Under the pieces are notes generated by a model. The model was not told the DNA's origin. It did not search any database and saw only the letters and a list, made by a program, of their open reading frames with translations. A stretch of DNA of 64,000 bases. It comes from Karalla daura. Taxonomy: Eukaryota > Chordata > Actinopteri > Chaetodontiformes > Leiognathidae. The stretch is taken from positions 22,299,650 through 22,363,649 of the forward strand of contig CM055197.1 in the NCBI GenBank assembly GCA_029224185.1, written 5' to 3'. Made by a program: the position numbers and the translations under genes. Below are positions 14,166 through 25,440 of the stretch, in pieces (the first letter of the stretch is position 1; every line of letters begins with the position of its first letter).

Positions 14166-14717
14166 ACCCAATGACAGGTTTCATAGAAGAACCCAGAGAC
14201 CATAATGCACCATGTGCAAGTCAAATGAAACCCTTCTATGTCACAAGCCAAAGTTAACATCAAGAGCACAGCATCCTTACAAGGTGTTTAGAAGTGCAAG
14301 TAGTTTAGAAATGCTTGCATGGCATCATTTCAGTGTGATAGCGAACATCTGTTTAGACAAAACATAAAGGATCTCCAATTTGTTGAAGCTGCAGGAAACA
14401 TGCAGTTTCAGGTGTTTTGGGGCTTTGCATTTGCAAACTGCTTTGCAAACTTTTTTTTTTTCGAAAAACAAAGGCGGGCGTTGTTTTATGATAATGCACA
14501 AATGTCAGATCTATCTATCTATGTAGCTATCTATCCTTTAGTGATGAATTAATAAATATTAAGAAAGACAAATGGGTTCCTCACACCGCCCGACCCTCCA
14601 AATACTCTGGGTTCCTCATCGGGCCTCTTGTGGAAATGAATTGCCCACCCATGGCCTACAGGCTCATCACACTTTTCATCATCATCAAAAGGATACAAAA
14701 GACATGTCCGCAAAGAG

Positions 14718-14744
14718 ACACACACACACACACACACACACACA
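14718..14744 (+). repeat. CA microsatellite
   Basis: Thirteen uninterrupted CA units. Confidence 0.95.
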
Positions 14745-17700
14745 GTTAATCCTTCCTGCTCAATCACTGCACTGACTGTACTGGCTGCATATCCGCGCAG
14801 CCACATACAGTAACAGCTGCCCAGCAGCTAGATCTCAGATATAAAGTAGCCTGAGCCAGCAGAAGATGTAGCAGACATCAGCAGCAGGGCTGCTGCTCCA
14901 CCAGAGCAGCTAGCGCAGCCCGGCCGCCAGCTAAATCAACATAATTTAAGGCGCTGCGGCAAGTGCTACATTCTCCGGCACCTCGAGGGCTACGGAGAGC
15001 ACTCTTTTGTAAGTTGATTCTGCAGCAGGTTAAATACCCCCTTTCATCGATCACGCGTGGGACGAATCCAATCCATCAAAATTTCCCTTTAAACGCAATC
15101 TCGTGTCTTCAAACCGGCGACAATTTATCGCGTGGAGTCGGCGGCGCTGAAACGGAATGAGGGAGAGAAATGTACATTCTGGGACTTATTTCTGGGACTA
15201 AGTTCATGTTTATTCTGTCTATTCGTTTTGTTCACGTCGCCGATGAGTTTTATATTGAGCCGGATCGTGATCGCATGGCTTCGGAGGGACGAGATTCAAG
15301 GTTGTCCGCTGTTCCTCCAAAAGACATTCAATTAGTGGCTTTTTAAAAGTCAACTGCTGAGTCAGGTGACGCGTCAAGCGCTCCAGTGTTTTGTTGCCAG
15401 GCCAAGGTGTCCCCCGGCTGCGACACCTCTGATGTGAATAATGAAAAGCAAAGGCAAGATTAGAGAAAATAACATCCATATTACACAATTACACTTAAAC
15501 TGAAAGGCGAGAAAAAAAAATTGAACATGTGCAGTGTGATCTCATTATACATCACAATAGACTTCCCAGAGCTTTTCCCAGTTCTGTGGACTCACTCTGG
15601 GCGGCGGAATGGCAGCTAAGACCTGGCATTGACTTCGCTTCTGTGTTGTTGGCCTCCTTGGGAGGCCACCTGTTCCGCATCTTCCAGCAGCTCCAGGGCC
15701 AGTGGCTGTGCGGGAGCCGTGCCAGCCACTGTGGTTTCTGTTGCCTTTTCCTCCAGCCAGCTATCACCCAGCTCCAGCCATGAGGAAGGCCTCAGATCCC
15801 TGCAGCCAGACACCAGGACAGGTGAGCTGTCACACCAGCCTGAGCCCGAGAGCACGCAGGTGCAGAGTCGGAGAGGAGCGGGTCCGAGAGACGGTCTCGC
15901 TGACTTCATCTCATTTAGAGGCACATCATGCAACAGTCAATATCAGAGTTTCACTTACAGTAATACGGGCTGAGAACAGAAAAACAAACAGAGCATTAGA
16001 AGTGAAGTTCTGTAAAATCATGTGTTGAAGGGTTTCACTCTCAAACAGAGCTTTTGAAATAAAACAACAGTCAAACAACAACTGTAAGACACAGTTGTGC
16101 CTTTAAATAATAAGTTAACTCTGTCTAGACTCAGATCAAACATTAGGCTCATGGGAGCCATGGGACAAAGCTCCTGCTCCATAACTTGAATCAAACTTGA
16201 ATCAACCTCCCCATGGTCTGCCTAAACCAGCGCCCTCGGCTCAGTGTTTTCTTGCATGTCTCATCTGAGTGTTTAGCAGTGTGACTAGTGGTATCGCATA
16301 ACGTCAGGGAAAAAATTCCAAAAGCGTTGCCCTAAATGTGTTCATTCTGAAGATCAGTCCTCCTGCTTACAGACACACTCGGCATTTAAGGCCAGAGGAT
16401 ACTTGAAACATGGCAGCTAATGTGAAGTGACTTGTGACTACATCCGAGGGCAAAAGCTGCTCCAAATGGCCACACTTAAAGGGGCCAAAGACACAGTCAT
16501 TTTGTGAATAGGGATGAGAGCCTGCACACTTTTCTGACTTTTCTGACAGGCTTTCATTTTGTTGTAATTAGTTATGTTCCTGCTCCGAGACAGCTTCAGT
16601 AAGTCATAGAGGCTATCAGACACAGCCTACATTCTACATCTACTGAGCTCGGTTGCTTAACACACATGATCTGAGCGTTCAGCTGCTGCCTGCAGCCCAT
16701 TCTCTACACCTGGCTTCAGGGTTGGGCTGATGGTGCTTCCCCGTGGACAGCCCGTGGAGAACATGATGGAGCAGGAGAGCCAGGAGAGCAGCATCGCTGA
16801 CTCTGCTCCAGAGGGAACGCCGAGGCTGGCGCATCATGATGTTCACAGAGATGAGGCTTATGATGCTTACTCACAACACTAGCTCCGCGCTCACTGGACT
16901 GTTTCCAGATGATGTGTAAGGAGCAGGGAGGGGAGGAGGGCGGGCAGTATGTGTTAATGATAGAAATATTCACCCTGCCACCCTGCCAAAATACCAGAAA
17001 TGCATTGTCTGCCAACACCATGGGGGCGTATGATCCATCAAACTGTAGCTCCCTCCCCTGGGAAGACCTGCCTGGCTGCAAACCTCTCGCGCACACTGGC
17101 AATGCACTGTGGATTGCCGCTCTGCCATGCCTGATGAGGCTTTGAAGGACTGTTCGTATAGATCCGTGGAGGGGGGGGGGGGTGCTTTGTTACGCCGACA
17201 GCCTCGCACACTGTAAAACCCACTATAACATCTTCAAGGTGGAGAGGGCCGTGTTAACAAGTCATGTTGTTCTGATGGCAGAGCCTGGATTAGTCCCCAT
17301 CGGGTCAAGAGGAACTGCGCGTTAGGGAGAGGGAGGGGAAAATACAACTGTTGGTGGAAGATTAAGGATTTGAAGGCACACACACTTGACTAGTTCAACA
17401 ATTTTCTCCTCTTCCTCACACTCGGATTTGCGCGGAGAGAAACAGACGTGACCGGTCAGCACTGCTGAGTTCAGATGCAAAGATTCGCATTACTTCAACT
17501 CAAGCACACCCTTCCACCACAGTGAAGCAGGCCATTCGTCTCCGCTGTGAAGCAGATATTACGTCGCCAAGGACTTTGGTCCCTGCATGCAGCTCATCCG
17601 TGGTTTTGGGAACGCACACACTTATCGTGAGCGCTACCCGAGCAGTTTGCTTCCACAGCCGTTGCTGAGGTGACTGGGTCCGGCCGGTCGTACTTCCTGC

Positions 17701-19649
17701 AAGTATCAGGGCTTGATCCGGGGCTCGAACCACGGCAGGAACAGTAGCTGAGGCCACGCCGAAAAAACAACGGGGTCAGCACTGTTTCTAAATCGACGCT
17801 TCTCTTCCGTCTGAGGAAATTAGAAACGATCAGCGCCCACAGCACAAACTTCGTCCACTAACCCAGCTGCCGGTACCCTCAAAAGGGACCACCCCGCTCC
17901 GCAGTCAGGGAAATGCCGATGATTAGTCAAAAGGCTGGCAGACTGTCAGCGCACTTTATTTAAAATGAAAATAAAAAATGGAGGAAGAAGAAGAACTGTG
18001 GGGCCCTGCAGACTTGTGTGGGGTGCAGCCAAGCAGGTGGACGGACGCCGCTGTTTTATGACTCACAAACAGTTTGACAGTCATGTTTTGTCACCGACCG
18101 AACGTCCGCGTTCACATGCCACGTTTGTCTGTCGGAGGGGGAGGGATCGCTGACCATGAACAATCCAATCTTACGCCTCAGTGTCGATAAAACCGCGTGT
18201 TTACCGTGACTGAGCCGCAGGAGAAATCAGCCATTTCACTGCCATGCATCACGTTCTGCAGACGCCCTCGCCGGTTTGCCGCGAAAGAGTTTGTTCACGG
18301 CATGGCGGTGTTCGTGCCGAATGGGGCGCCCAAATGATGACCTCGCGACTCGATACTCGTATTAATGTACTGCATGCGTTGCTGGATCAATAAGCACCTT
18401 TAATCGTCCAATTACCGCTAAAAAGCCTGAAAATATCTTTGGAATGTCCACCATTACCTATGATTACCTGGGGCTTGAGGTTAAATTGTTAAAACTGGTT
18501 CGAGGCTATTTAGTTCTGAAACTGGTTTTGGCCATTTCACATTTCCTCGTTATCTAAAATTTACATCATCAAACTTCCCCGATGTCTTCTTCCATAAAAG
18601 AGTACGGCATGAGGCTCTGATCGAATGAAATTATAAAGAAAAACAAGGGTAGTGAGCACCTTTAGAGAGACTCTTTCATCTGTGATAAATAAATGAACAG
18701 CTCCTCTGACTTTCAAACTGAATTTTGAAGAATTGTCTCACCATGCATTGTTAATGGGCGAAATGTCTGGAAAGGTATCCAGTGTCGGGATATGTGTGAT
18801 TTGAATGCGTGTTTGCCTCCGTGTCATCTTTCATCTCCCAGAGTGCGGGCCCAATGTCAAGCTGCCAGCTGATGGAAGGCTTTTGTGCGTTTCCCTTTTG
18901 TCGTCGTCGCTCCCTCTGTAAAGACTCTGCGTCAGTGTGTCCCTGGCGGTAAAAGGCCGCACCGGAACACTGAGGCAACAAAGGCTCCCCACAACGGCAT
19001 AACTATCGTGAGAATGATAAGAAAAGTGCGGGAGGGGTGGCTGAAATACATCTGCGCAATTACCTGGGACAAACGAGTCACGTGTTCAAACACCACAACA
19101 AGAGCCAAGTGAGCGATAATCACAGTAATGATGATAATCACCATCCATCCGAGCAGGGAGAAAATAAAGTTTGAACAAATTACATGCTGGTTAATTTTTC
19201 CCCCCCATTCTCCCAGCACACGCCGAGAATTGAGCAGGCGGCGGCCGAGCAGCTAACAATGACAGATTGTCCATACCTGTGATCATATTAACAGTAATCA
19301 TTGCATTAGTGTACTCCGTACAGTGATGAAAGCGAGGTCCGTGGGACGAATACAAAGCTGACTCGGCGAGGGTGGAATGGAGATGGAGAAACCTTTTGTC
19401 GTCCCTCCCATGTAAAGTCATTTCCCCGCCGTGTCCGCGCGCTCTTTCATCAGCGGCCGGCATTGTTTCGACGCTGCGCCGGCTGACACGCTACAATTTG
19501 CAGGTGGAGCCCGGCTCCCTGCCATCCACAATAAATTGGGCTCCGTTTTCTGACATCCCGACTTCTGGAAATGTGATTTCTTTGATCTTTTCAGCCCTAC
19601 GAGACATTTTCTGATTTTCCATTTTATATCATCACCCCCGTATGCCTCC

Positions 19650-19650
19650 G

Positions 19651-19680
<30 letters not shown>
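19650..19680 (+). repeat. TC microsatellite
   Basis: About fourteen TC units leading into further pyrimidine-rich DNA. Confidence 0.93.
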
Positions 19681-19682
<2 letters not shown>

Positions 19683-20239
19683 CTCGTCCTGTCTATCTCT
19701 CTCTTTGTCTCATCACACTATCTGCCTCGTGCATTTTCTTTCCTCAATCCTGTCAGATATATTTTTTACCACTTGTCTTATTCATTGCCGTTTTTCATTT
19801 TCATCTACCTTTCCCTCCTTTGCGGTGCTGCCGTCATTAAGCGTAGCATAACATTTCATGCCTTGGGTTGCATCACTACCCTGCCCAGACATGCCCCAAG
19901 TCATTTTCCACTCAGAGTCGATGTGTATTTTAGACAGAGTATGACATTACATTTTTTTAGGCTACGTGCAGATATTGCGTGTAAATATAGGTATATATTT
20001 ACATATGTGTGAACACAGTTCTCACAGTGGATCTCCATCTCCATGTATCTGTCACCTGAAGGTGCACAAAAAATCATTGTACCTCTCCTTCCCTCACCCA
20101 CCAGAGCCCAAACCTGACTACGTTACCTCATCTCTTCCCAACCCGCCTCCAGTGCTTCCCTGACACCAGCAGCACCCCTCCCAAGACCACAGCACCCCTC
20201 TCCTGATCAGCCCACATATGATCTCACTCAGCTGGAGTC

Positions 20240-20890
20240 ATTCCACAGCCACACCCTCAGCCTCTCTGTAACAGCAGGTGAGGAAGGAGCTACGGAGAAC
20301 CAAGGTTAGGAAAGCGACTGGTCCCGATGGACTGCTTGAGGATTGCCCAGATCAGCTCTGTGGCATTCGTATTCACATCCTCAATCTGAGCCTCAGAAAG
20401 ATTCTCCTCCTGCGGAAAATCTTATGTTTTCCCCCGGAGTGGAGCACCAACCAAGGAGGCCGACCACTTCAGACCCTTCACCTGCTGAAGACAACGGAGA
20501 AGATTGTTTTCATTAACCTCCGAGACCTGGTGAACATAGATCCTCTGCAGGTCACGCATTGACCAGCTGCACGGACCTCTGCCACTGCCTCAGAACTGCC
20601 TGTTTGACTCGGCCGTCTGCAGCTCAGGTGATCGCAACCACCCGAGCATCAACGTCAGCGAGGCAAAGGAAGTGGTGGTCGATTTTAGAAGGAAGGTCCC
20701 TCTGTGTCCATCCATAAACAACCAGGGTTCACACGCTGGTATTGTAGAGTTGTAGGAATACCTGGGTGTTCACCTCAGTAACAAGCTGGACCGGACCCAG
20801 AGCACAAATTTGTCTATCTGCTAAATTACTGCTACTATATAAGTCAATTTTCCCCCATGTGAAATCAATAAAGTCTATCTTATCTTATTT
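20240..20890 (+). mobile_element. degenerate L2-type LINE, reverse-transcriptase fragment
   Basis: Broken frames keep hallmarks of the LINE reverse transcriptase: KATGPDGL near 20316, EVVVDFRRK near 20669 and EYLGVHLSNKLD near 20757. The end at about 20860-20888 reads AATCAATAAAGTCTATCTTATCTT, a typical L2-family 3' tail. Several frameshifts and a large internal loss make it dead. Confidence 0.75.
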
Positions 20891-21019
20891 CATAAAACCT
20901 GACATTTCTGAATGTGTTAGCGGATTCGTGAATGGGTCCACGGATAATATATTGCCTACCATTTCCCGCCATCTCATTAGCGTGTTCGAGCCGTCCATCT
21001 TTTCAGTTGCGTATCCGGG

Positions 21020-21340
21020 GGCCATGTCTCAGTTGCAGCACACTCAGCAAGGGGTTCCAGATGTCGCTCTCTCCGAAGCAATGCTTTCCTGGCCCTACGG
21101 GGGAATTACAAGGCGTTCCCAGGCCTGATGAATTAAATGATTTCTTCAGTATGTTCAGGGTCTACTACAGGATCTCCTAAGAGTTGGAAAACCTCCAAAG
21201 CATGGCTCTCCGGGGGCCACCTGATGAGCTGCCCGAAACACAGCCACAGGTTCCACCTGACGCGAAGCAGGAGCAGCTCCGATCCTCAGCTCCCTGCGTG
21301 TCTGCGCTCATTGAAAGTCAGTCCATCACACGAGTGGGTG
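21020..21340 (+). mobile_element. Rex/RTE-like high-copy teleost repeat, degenerate
   Basis: Segments such as GGCGTTCCCAGGCCTGATGA, GGGTCTACTACAGGATCTCC, GATGAGCTGCCCGAAACA and GACGCGAAGCAGGAGCAGC match, with decay, a very common interspersed repeat of fish genomes that I remember from non-LTR elements. The exact family needs a repeat library. Confidence 0.5.
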
Positions 21341-21599
21341 GACGACCATAGCCCAACTGGTAATTCATCTTTCCCCACAACAGCAAGAGGTGGGAAGGCT
21401 CAACATCAACATTACTGATAGATCCAATCAAAGAAAAGCAAAACAGAATGGAAAGAAATATTGCCTGTCGACAGGCAGCGTCAGAGAAATACCCTGAGAT
21501 TACATTTATTTATCACCTGTCCTACTAAAAAGTGGATTTGAATGAACATTTTTTACACAGTACGGTGTAATATTTTGACCACATCACATCACGCTTATG

Positions 21600-23570
21600 C
21601 AGCCCTCCTGTTGTGTCCTTCTACGATGTGAGAGAAGCAGTCACGTTACGGCCTTGGAGCTGCTCGTCTACAGCATGAGAGGCCAGCAGCCTGTGAATCT
21701 AGCAACTCACAGAACCCCATGACACTAGCGATGGGAAGTACGGCTCTTTTTAGCGAGGCAGAGACGTCGGCTCGGCTCGCCAAGAAGAGAGCTGAGCCCA
21801 AGCTCTGTATATTTTCTGTTGTTTAAAGTATATTTATCGCCAAAAATAACGCAAAACTATGTGTAAACTGAATTACTGATTAGAAAAATTCACTATATGC
21901 AATATTTCTCATTTATATGGCTTTATTAAGCTACTTGAGTAATTTAGTTATTATGAAAACAAAGACCAAACAACGACCTCAGCAGTGTTTAAACAACAAA
22001 ACAAACAAAACAACAAACAAACTTCAGTGGTTGCACATGTGCAACACAGTGGTACCTTCATTTGCAGGTTCCCTTGTTTGTCTCCCGTCTTCTAATCGCA
22101 CTGCTGGGTGAAGAGTTCTCGTGTCTGTGCAGGCTTTTTGCGGGGCCTGCTCCATGCAATATTTTCACCTTGCACAAGGTACACTCTGCCTTTTTGCTGC
22201 TTACACCATTGAAGCAGGTCCAAATTCTGCCAAATTCACTCATTTTGGCACCGTTTGTTTTGTTCGTCGCTCTCTCTCTGTCTCTCTCTCCCTGTACGTA
22301 TGCTCACTGCTGTCCCTGTAACCCGTCCCTCCTGCTCTGTGTGTGGACACGCATTTGCCATTACACACCTTGACCAATCACCTGTGGCCCACACCAAAAC
22401 AAGCGTAGCAAAAAAAAAAAAAGCCCACGTCCCTCCCGTCGTTCACTTCAAAGAGCCGGCTCTTAGAGCCAGATCGTTCACGACCCACACATAGCTACGT
22501 TACACTGAGAATGAGCTGTTAGCAGTAGTGTCTGCATGCACCGAGTTCAAGAGACTATATCTGTGGGACATATCTAACTGACCACCAACCTATAGTCACA
22601 ATTCTAAAGAAGCTACAAGCCTGTGACATTACGCTGGTCTACAAGAAGGGTACGCATATGCACCTAACTGACACCCTGTTGTTGTCTCCCGGACATAAGT
22701 GCTTCCTAGGCATAAGTTACAAATGACACAGTTGAAGGAATAAACATAAACAACCCCAGTTCACAGTTGCTAATGATGTGTTCGAGTGGCATGAACAACA
22801 ATATATGGTGCTGGCTGACTCATATTCAGGGTGGGTTTGAAATCGACTTGAAATCCTTCGCAAGGCATCTTCAACAGCTGTCATCACAAACTGACAACTC
22901 TCTGTTCATGGATCACCTCACAGTCATCATCATCATCATCATCATTTATCACCATAATAATACACAAGCCAGCACTTCAAGGAGTTTGCTGAGCAGTGGG
23001 GATGTTGTTCTCGTCACCAGATCCCCAAAGTACCCATAGTCAAATGGACTAGCTGGACGGGCAGTCTGCAGCGGTCAACAGACACGTTCAACACTTCCTA
23101 TCACCAACAGACTACTCGTGCCGGCCCCAAAGAGCACAAAGCAGGTCACTTCCCCACTCCAGCAGAAAAGACACATCCAAAAGCAGCACTGCGATACCTC
23201 AAGTCACCTACCACAGCCACTGGAAAAAGGACAGGTCATCAGGATGCAGACAACACAAAGGGACCGGGCTGCCTGGGCATAAAGGAAGTGTGCAAAGGCC
23301 CCTCTCCTACATTATCCAATCTGATGGAGGTATCTAGAGGAGAAATCCCCATCAAATCCTTTCTGTTGCTTAGCCACCACCGCCAGCACAGGTGGACGCT
23401 GCAGACTCTGATCAGCAGTCAGCTGACCCAGCTGAGCCAAACATTCCCCCTTCAGCACTGCAGATGGTGCAGATGCCACAACCATCTCAGGTGATACCTC
23501 AGCACCGTCACAGCTTACGCTTCTGCCAAGGTAACAAATGAATTTGTAAGCTAAACTCAAAGCATGGACA
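21600..23570 (+). mobile_element. Ty3/gypsy LTR retrotransposon pol fragment (interrupted, dead)
   Basis: Before the interrupting hAT element, 21605-21725 decodes in shifted frames to an RNase H start (PVVSFYDVREAV, then YGLGAARLQHE). After it, 22498-22690 continues with RYTENELLAVVSACTEF and ITLVYKKGTHMHL-x-DTL. From 22780 decayed integrase motifs follow: FEWHEQQYMVLADSYSGW, VHGSPH and YTSQHFKEFAEQWG. The chromodomain-proximal pol end lies near 23300-23400. Many stops, frameshifts and a CATCAT expansion (22923-22944) replace catalytic parts. No LTRs were identified. Confidence 0.75.
21728..22494 (-). mobile_element. hAT element remnant with BED zinc finger, nested in gypsy
   Basis: The left end reads GCGATGGGAAGTACGGCTCT; the right end, on the minus strand, reads TGTGTGGGTCGTGAACGA followed by GGCTCTAAGAGCCGGCTC. 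Both resemble fish hAT termini. Inside, the minus-strand frame 22243-22058 encodes a BED-finger-like stretch (IWTCFNGVSSKKAECTLCK, then SLHRH). The Cys pair is kept but the last His is lost. The transposase body is deleted. Target duplication is unclear; TAGC occurs at both borders. Confidence 0.65.
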
Positions 23571-23749
23571 AGTAACTATTAAAAGCCTGCAGACTAAATA
23601 CAGTCTTTTCATCAGTCGCTTTGGTGCTTTTCTCACAACACTGTCAACATTTGCACAACAGTCGGTGCATTTCTCCAAACAAGGAGTACAAACAGCAAAA
23701 CCTAGTGGATAATGTGTAAATGCACGTCACTTGCTCAAAATGGATAGTT

Positions 23750-24760
23750 CACCCCTCAAGAGCAAGTGTGTGAAAATGTCAGTGTCATCAAAATGAGAAG
23801 TCTTGACAACACAGTTTATGACGTTCACGTATCACATTTTCATCATGACAGTTCACTCCAATGCAAAAAAGTCTGAACTTGGTGACACTACCAGCACTTC
23901 TTGTACTATACAGCCATTTGAAAACTGTAGTAAAGTGACACATTGCTGTGTTTACGGGAGTAACTGGGTACAAGACACTGAATATGTATCGTTCACATTT
24001 TTACTGCATTTGCTCTTTGCAATCCTGCAGCACCGTGCAAAAGAAGAATACTCTACAGCCACTTATTTAAAACAAACATAACAGGGACCCTTCTGGCAGA
24101 GCTGTGCACAAATGTGGACAATGTAACAGTGCAATAACACAACGATTTTGTATGTAATGACTCAATGAAATGAGAACTATTAGTTTTATAGGGAATGACC
24201 ATTCATCGTTATTAAGTGTAGTTCTTTTTGACTGACATTAAATTAGCAAGTGATAATGTCATCAAAGGAGAATGAGCAGAGAATTGTGTCAGAATTGCAC
24301 AACCTAAAAGATGAGGATGCAGACTACCATTGGCTGTTGTTTACATTATAGCTCCCTGGAGTCAAAGTCAGGACCAGCCACATATTACCTACCTCGACAC
24401 ATACTCGGTCTGCTTTTCATGCCGTTGTAGGTCAACCTGCTTTTGAAATGATGGAGACTGACCCAGACTGGGCTCCATCCCTACATCTGGGCCACACACC
24501 CATTAAACCCACAGACAAAGCGCATGCTGCGAGACAAAGTCATCAGGAGCAGCGAAAGTATACCGCACACACACAAAGCAGCTGAGACAGGGAGCCCATC
24601 AGGCGGAAGAAATTGTGGGACAACAACATGAGGCGACACAGGAGACAGGCAGCTGCTACAGAATGATGCGGGGACCGAGGAGGCTGCAGGAGACGGTGAC
24701 CTGCTAGACCGCTGAGGATGGACCCCACAACACCACAACACCAACCAGGGGGATGCTCAG
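23750..24760 (+). mobile_element. possible THAP-type DNA transposon remnant
   Basis: HCCVYGSNW near 23940 resembles the start of a THAP zinc finger, and FEMMETDPDWAPSLHLGHT near 24445 resembles the linker of THAP/DDE proteins from fish transposons. Both are short and embedded in stop-rich sequence, so this is weak. Confidence 0.25.
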
Positions 24761-25009
24761 ACCGCACGCATGCTGCTCTCCACACAGAAAATGTGACTCA
24801 TGGGTAATAATGAATCTTTTTGCTAAAGATGGGCAGAATAATAAATGCACACATTGAATTAATTGGTGTATATATGCATATACTGTAGTTGTATGTGTAT
24901 AACGACTGCAGTGTTCGATTTGTTGTTGCATTTGAACCTGCTTTCATAATAAAGTGTGCAATATGTTACATTACTGTGGCTAGTTTTCTATTTTCCGCAC
25001 TCTGACAGA

Positions 25010-25440
25010 CAGATAGATGATACTTATTCTACTGATGGGTTATTGATCCCAAACTGGGAAATTCCTGTGTCCAAACGGTGCATGGACACATAAAAACGCA
25101 CACACTGTACAGTATAGGACAGAGAGTATAAACAGAATACGGGAGAAAAAAAAGTCAACAATAAAAACCTATGGGCGGTAAAAAAAAATATGAACAACGA
25201 ACAGCAGCAAATAGGAGAGTATGTACAGCTGTTCAAATGAAGTGAGGCAGTACGGAGGTAATAAGAAATGATAGAGAATAGATAAAGTCAAACAGGGAAG
25301 GTGCTGAATAACTGAGGTGTTTAAACAGGACTATATGGCAGAGAGATGTGGGTTTTCTCCTTCACAACACAAAAGAGGTGTTAAAAATTACCATGGATAG
25401 ATGGCTATATAAATAGATAGGATCTGAGGCTGTCTAGCCT
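25010..25440 (-). mobile_element. LINE (Rex-like) 3' tail
   Basis: On the minus strand the sequence ends GAAATTTCC-like: AATTTCCCAGTTTGGGATCAA followed by CTATCTGTC repeats, the classic end of Rex/Babar-type fish LINEs. An A-rich 3' UTR precedes it. No RT-coding part was recognised. Confidence 0.55.

Larger units (their letters stand above)
8192..20239. other. non-coding unique sequence
   Basis: Long unique sequence with a few microsatellites. The largest open frames, such as 13068-13637, show no domain, have biased composition and lack splice context. 19090-19330 has repeated GATAAT/TAATGAT/TTAATT cores in a low-repeat setting and resembles an enhancer-like conserved element. Confidence 0.55.

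Noticed and set aside
14885..14915. Hairpin of AGCAGCAG and CTGCTGCT
   Set aside because: It comes from a short CAG-type repeat, so chance self-complementarity is likely.
17690..17745. tRNA-like B box (GGTTCGAGCCC on the minus strand)
   Set aside because: The T-stem does not pair and there is no matching A box or acceptor stem.
22921..22945. His run suggesting a His-rich protein
   Set aside because: It is a CATCAT expansion inside a dead gypsy integrase region with stops on both sides.
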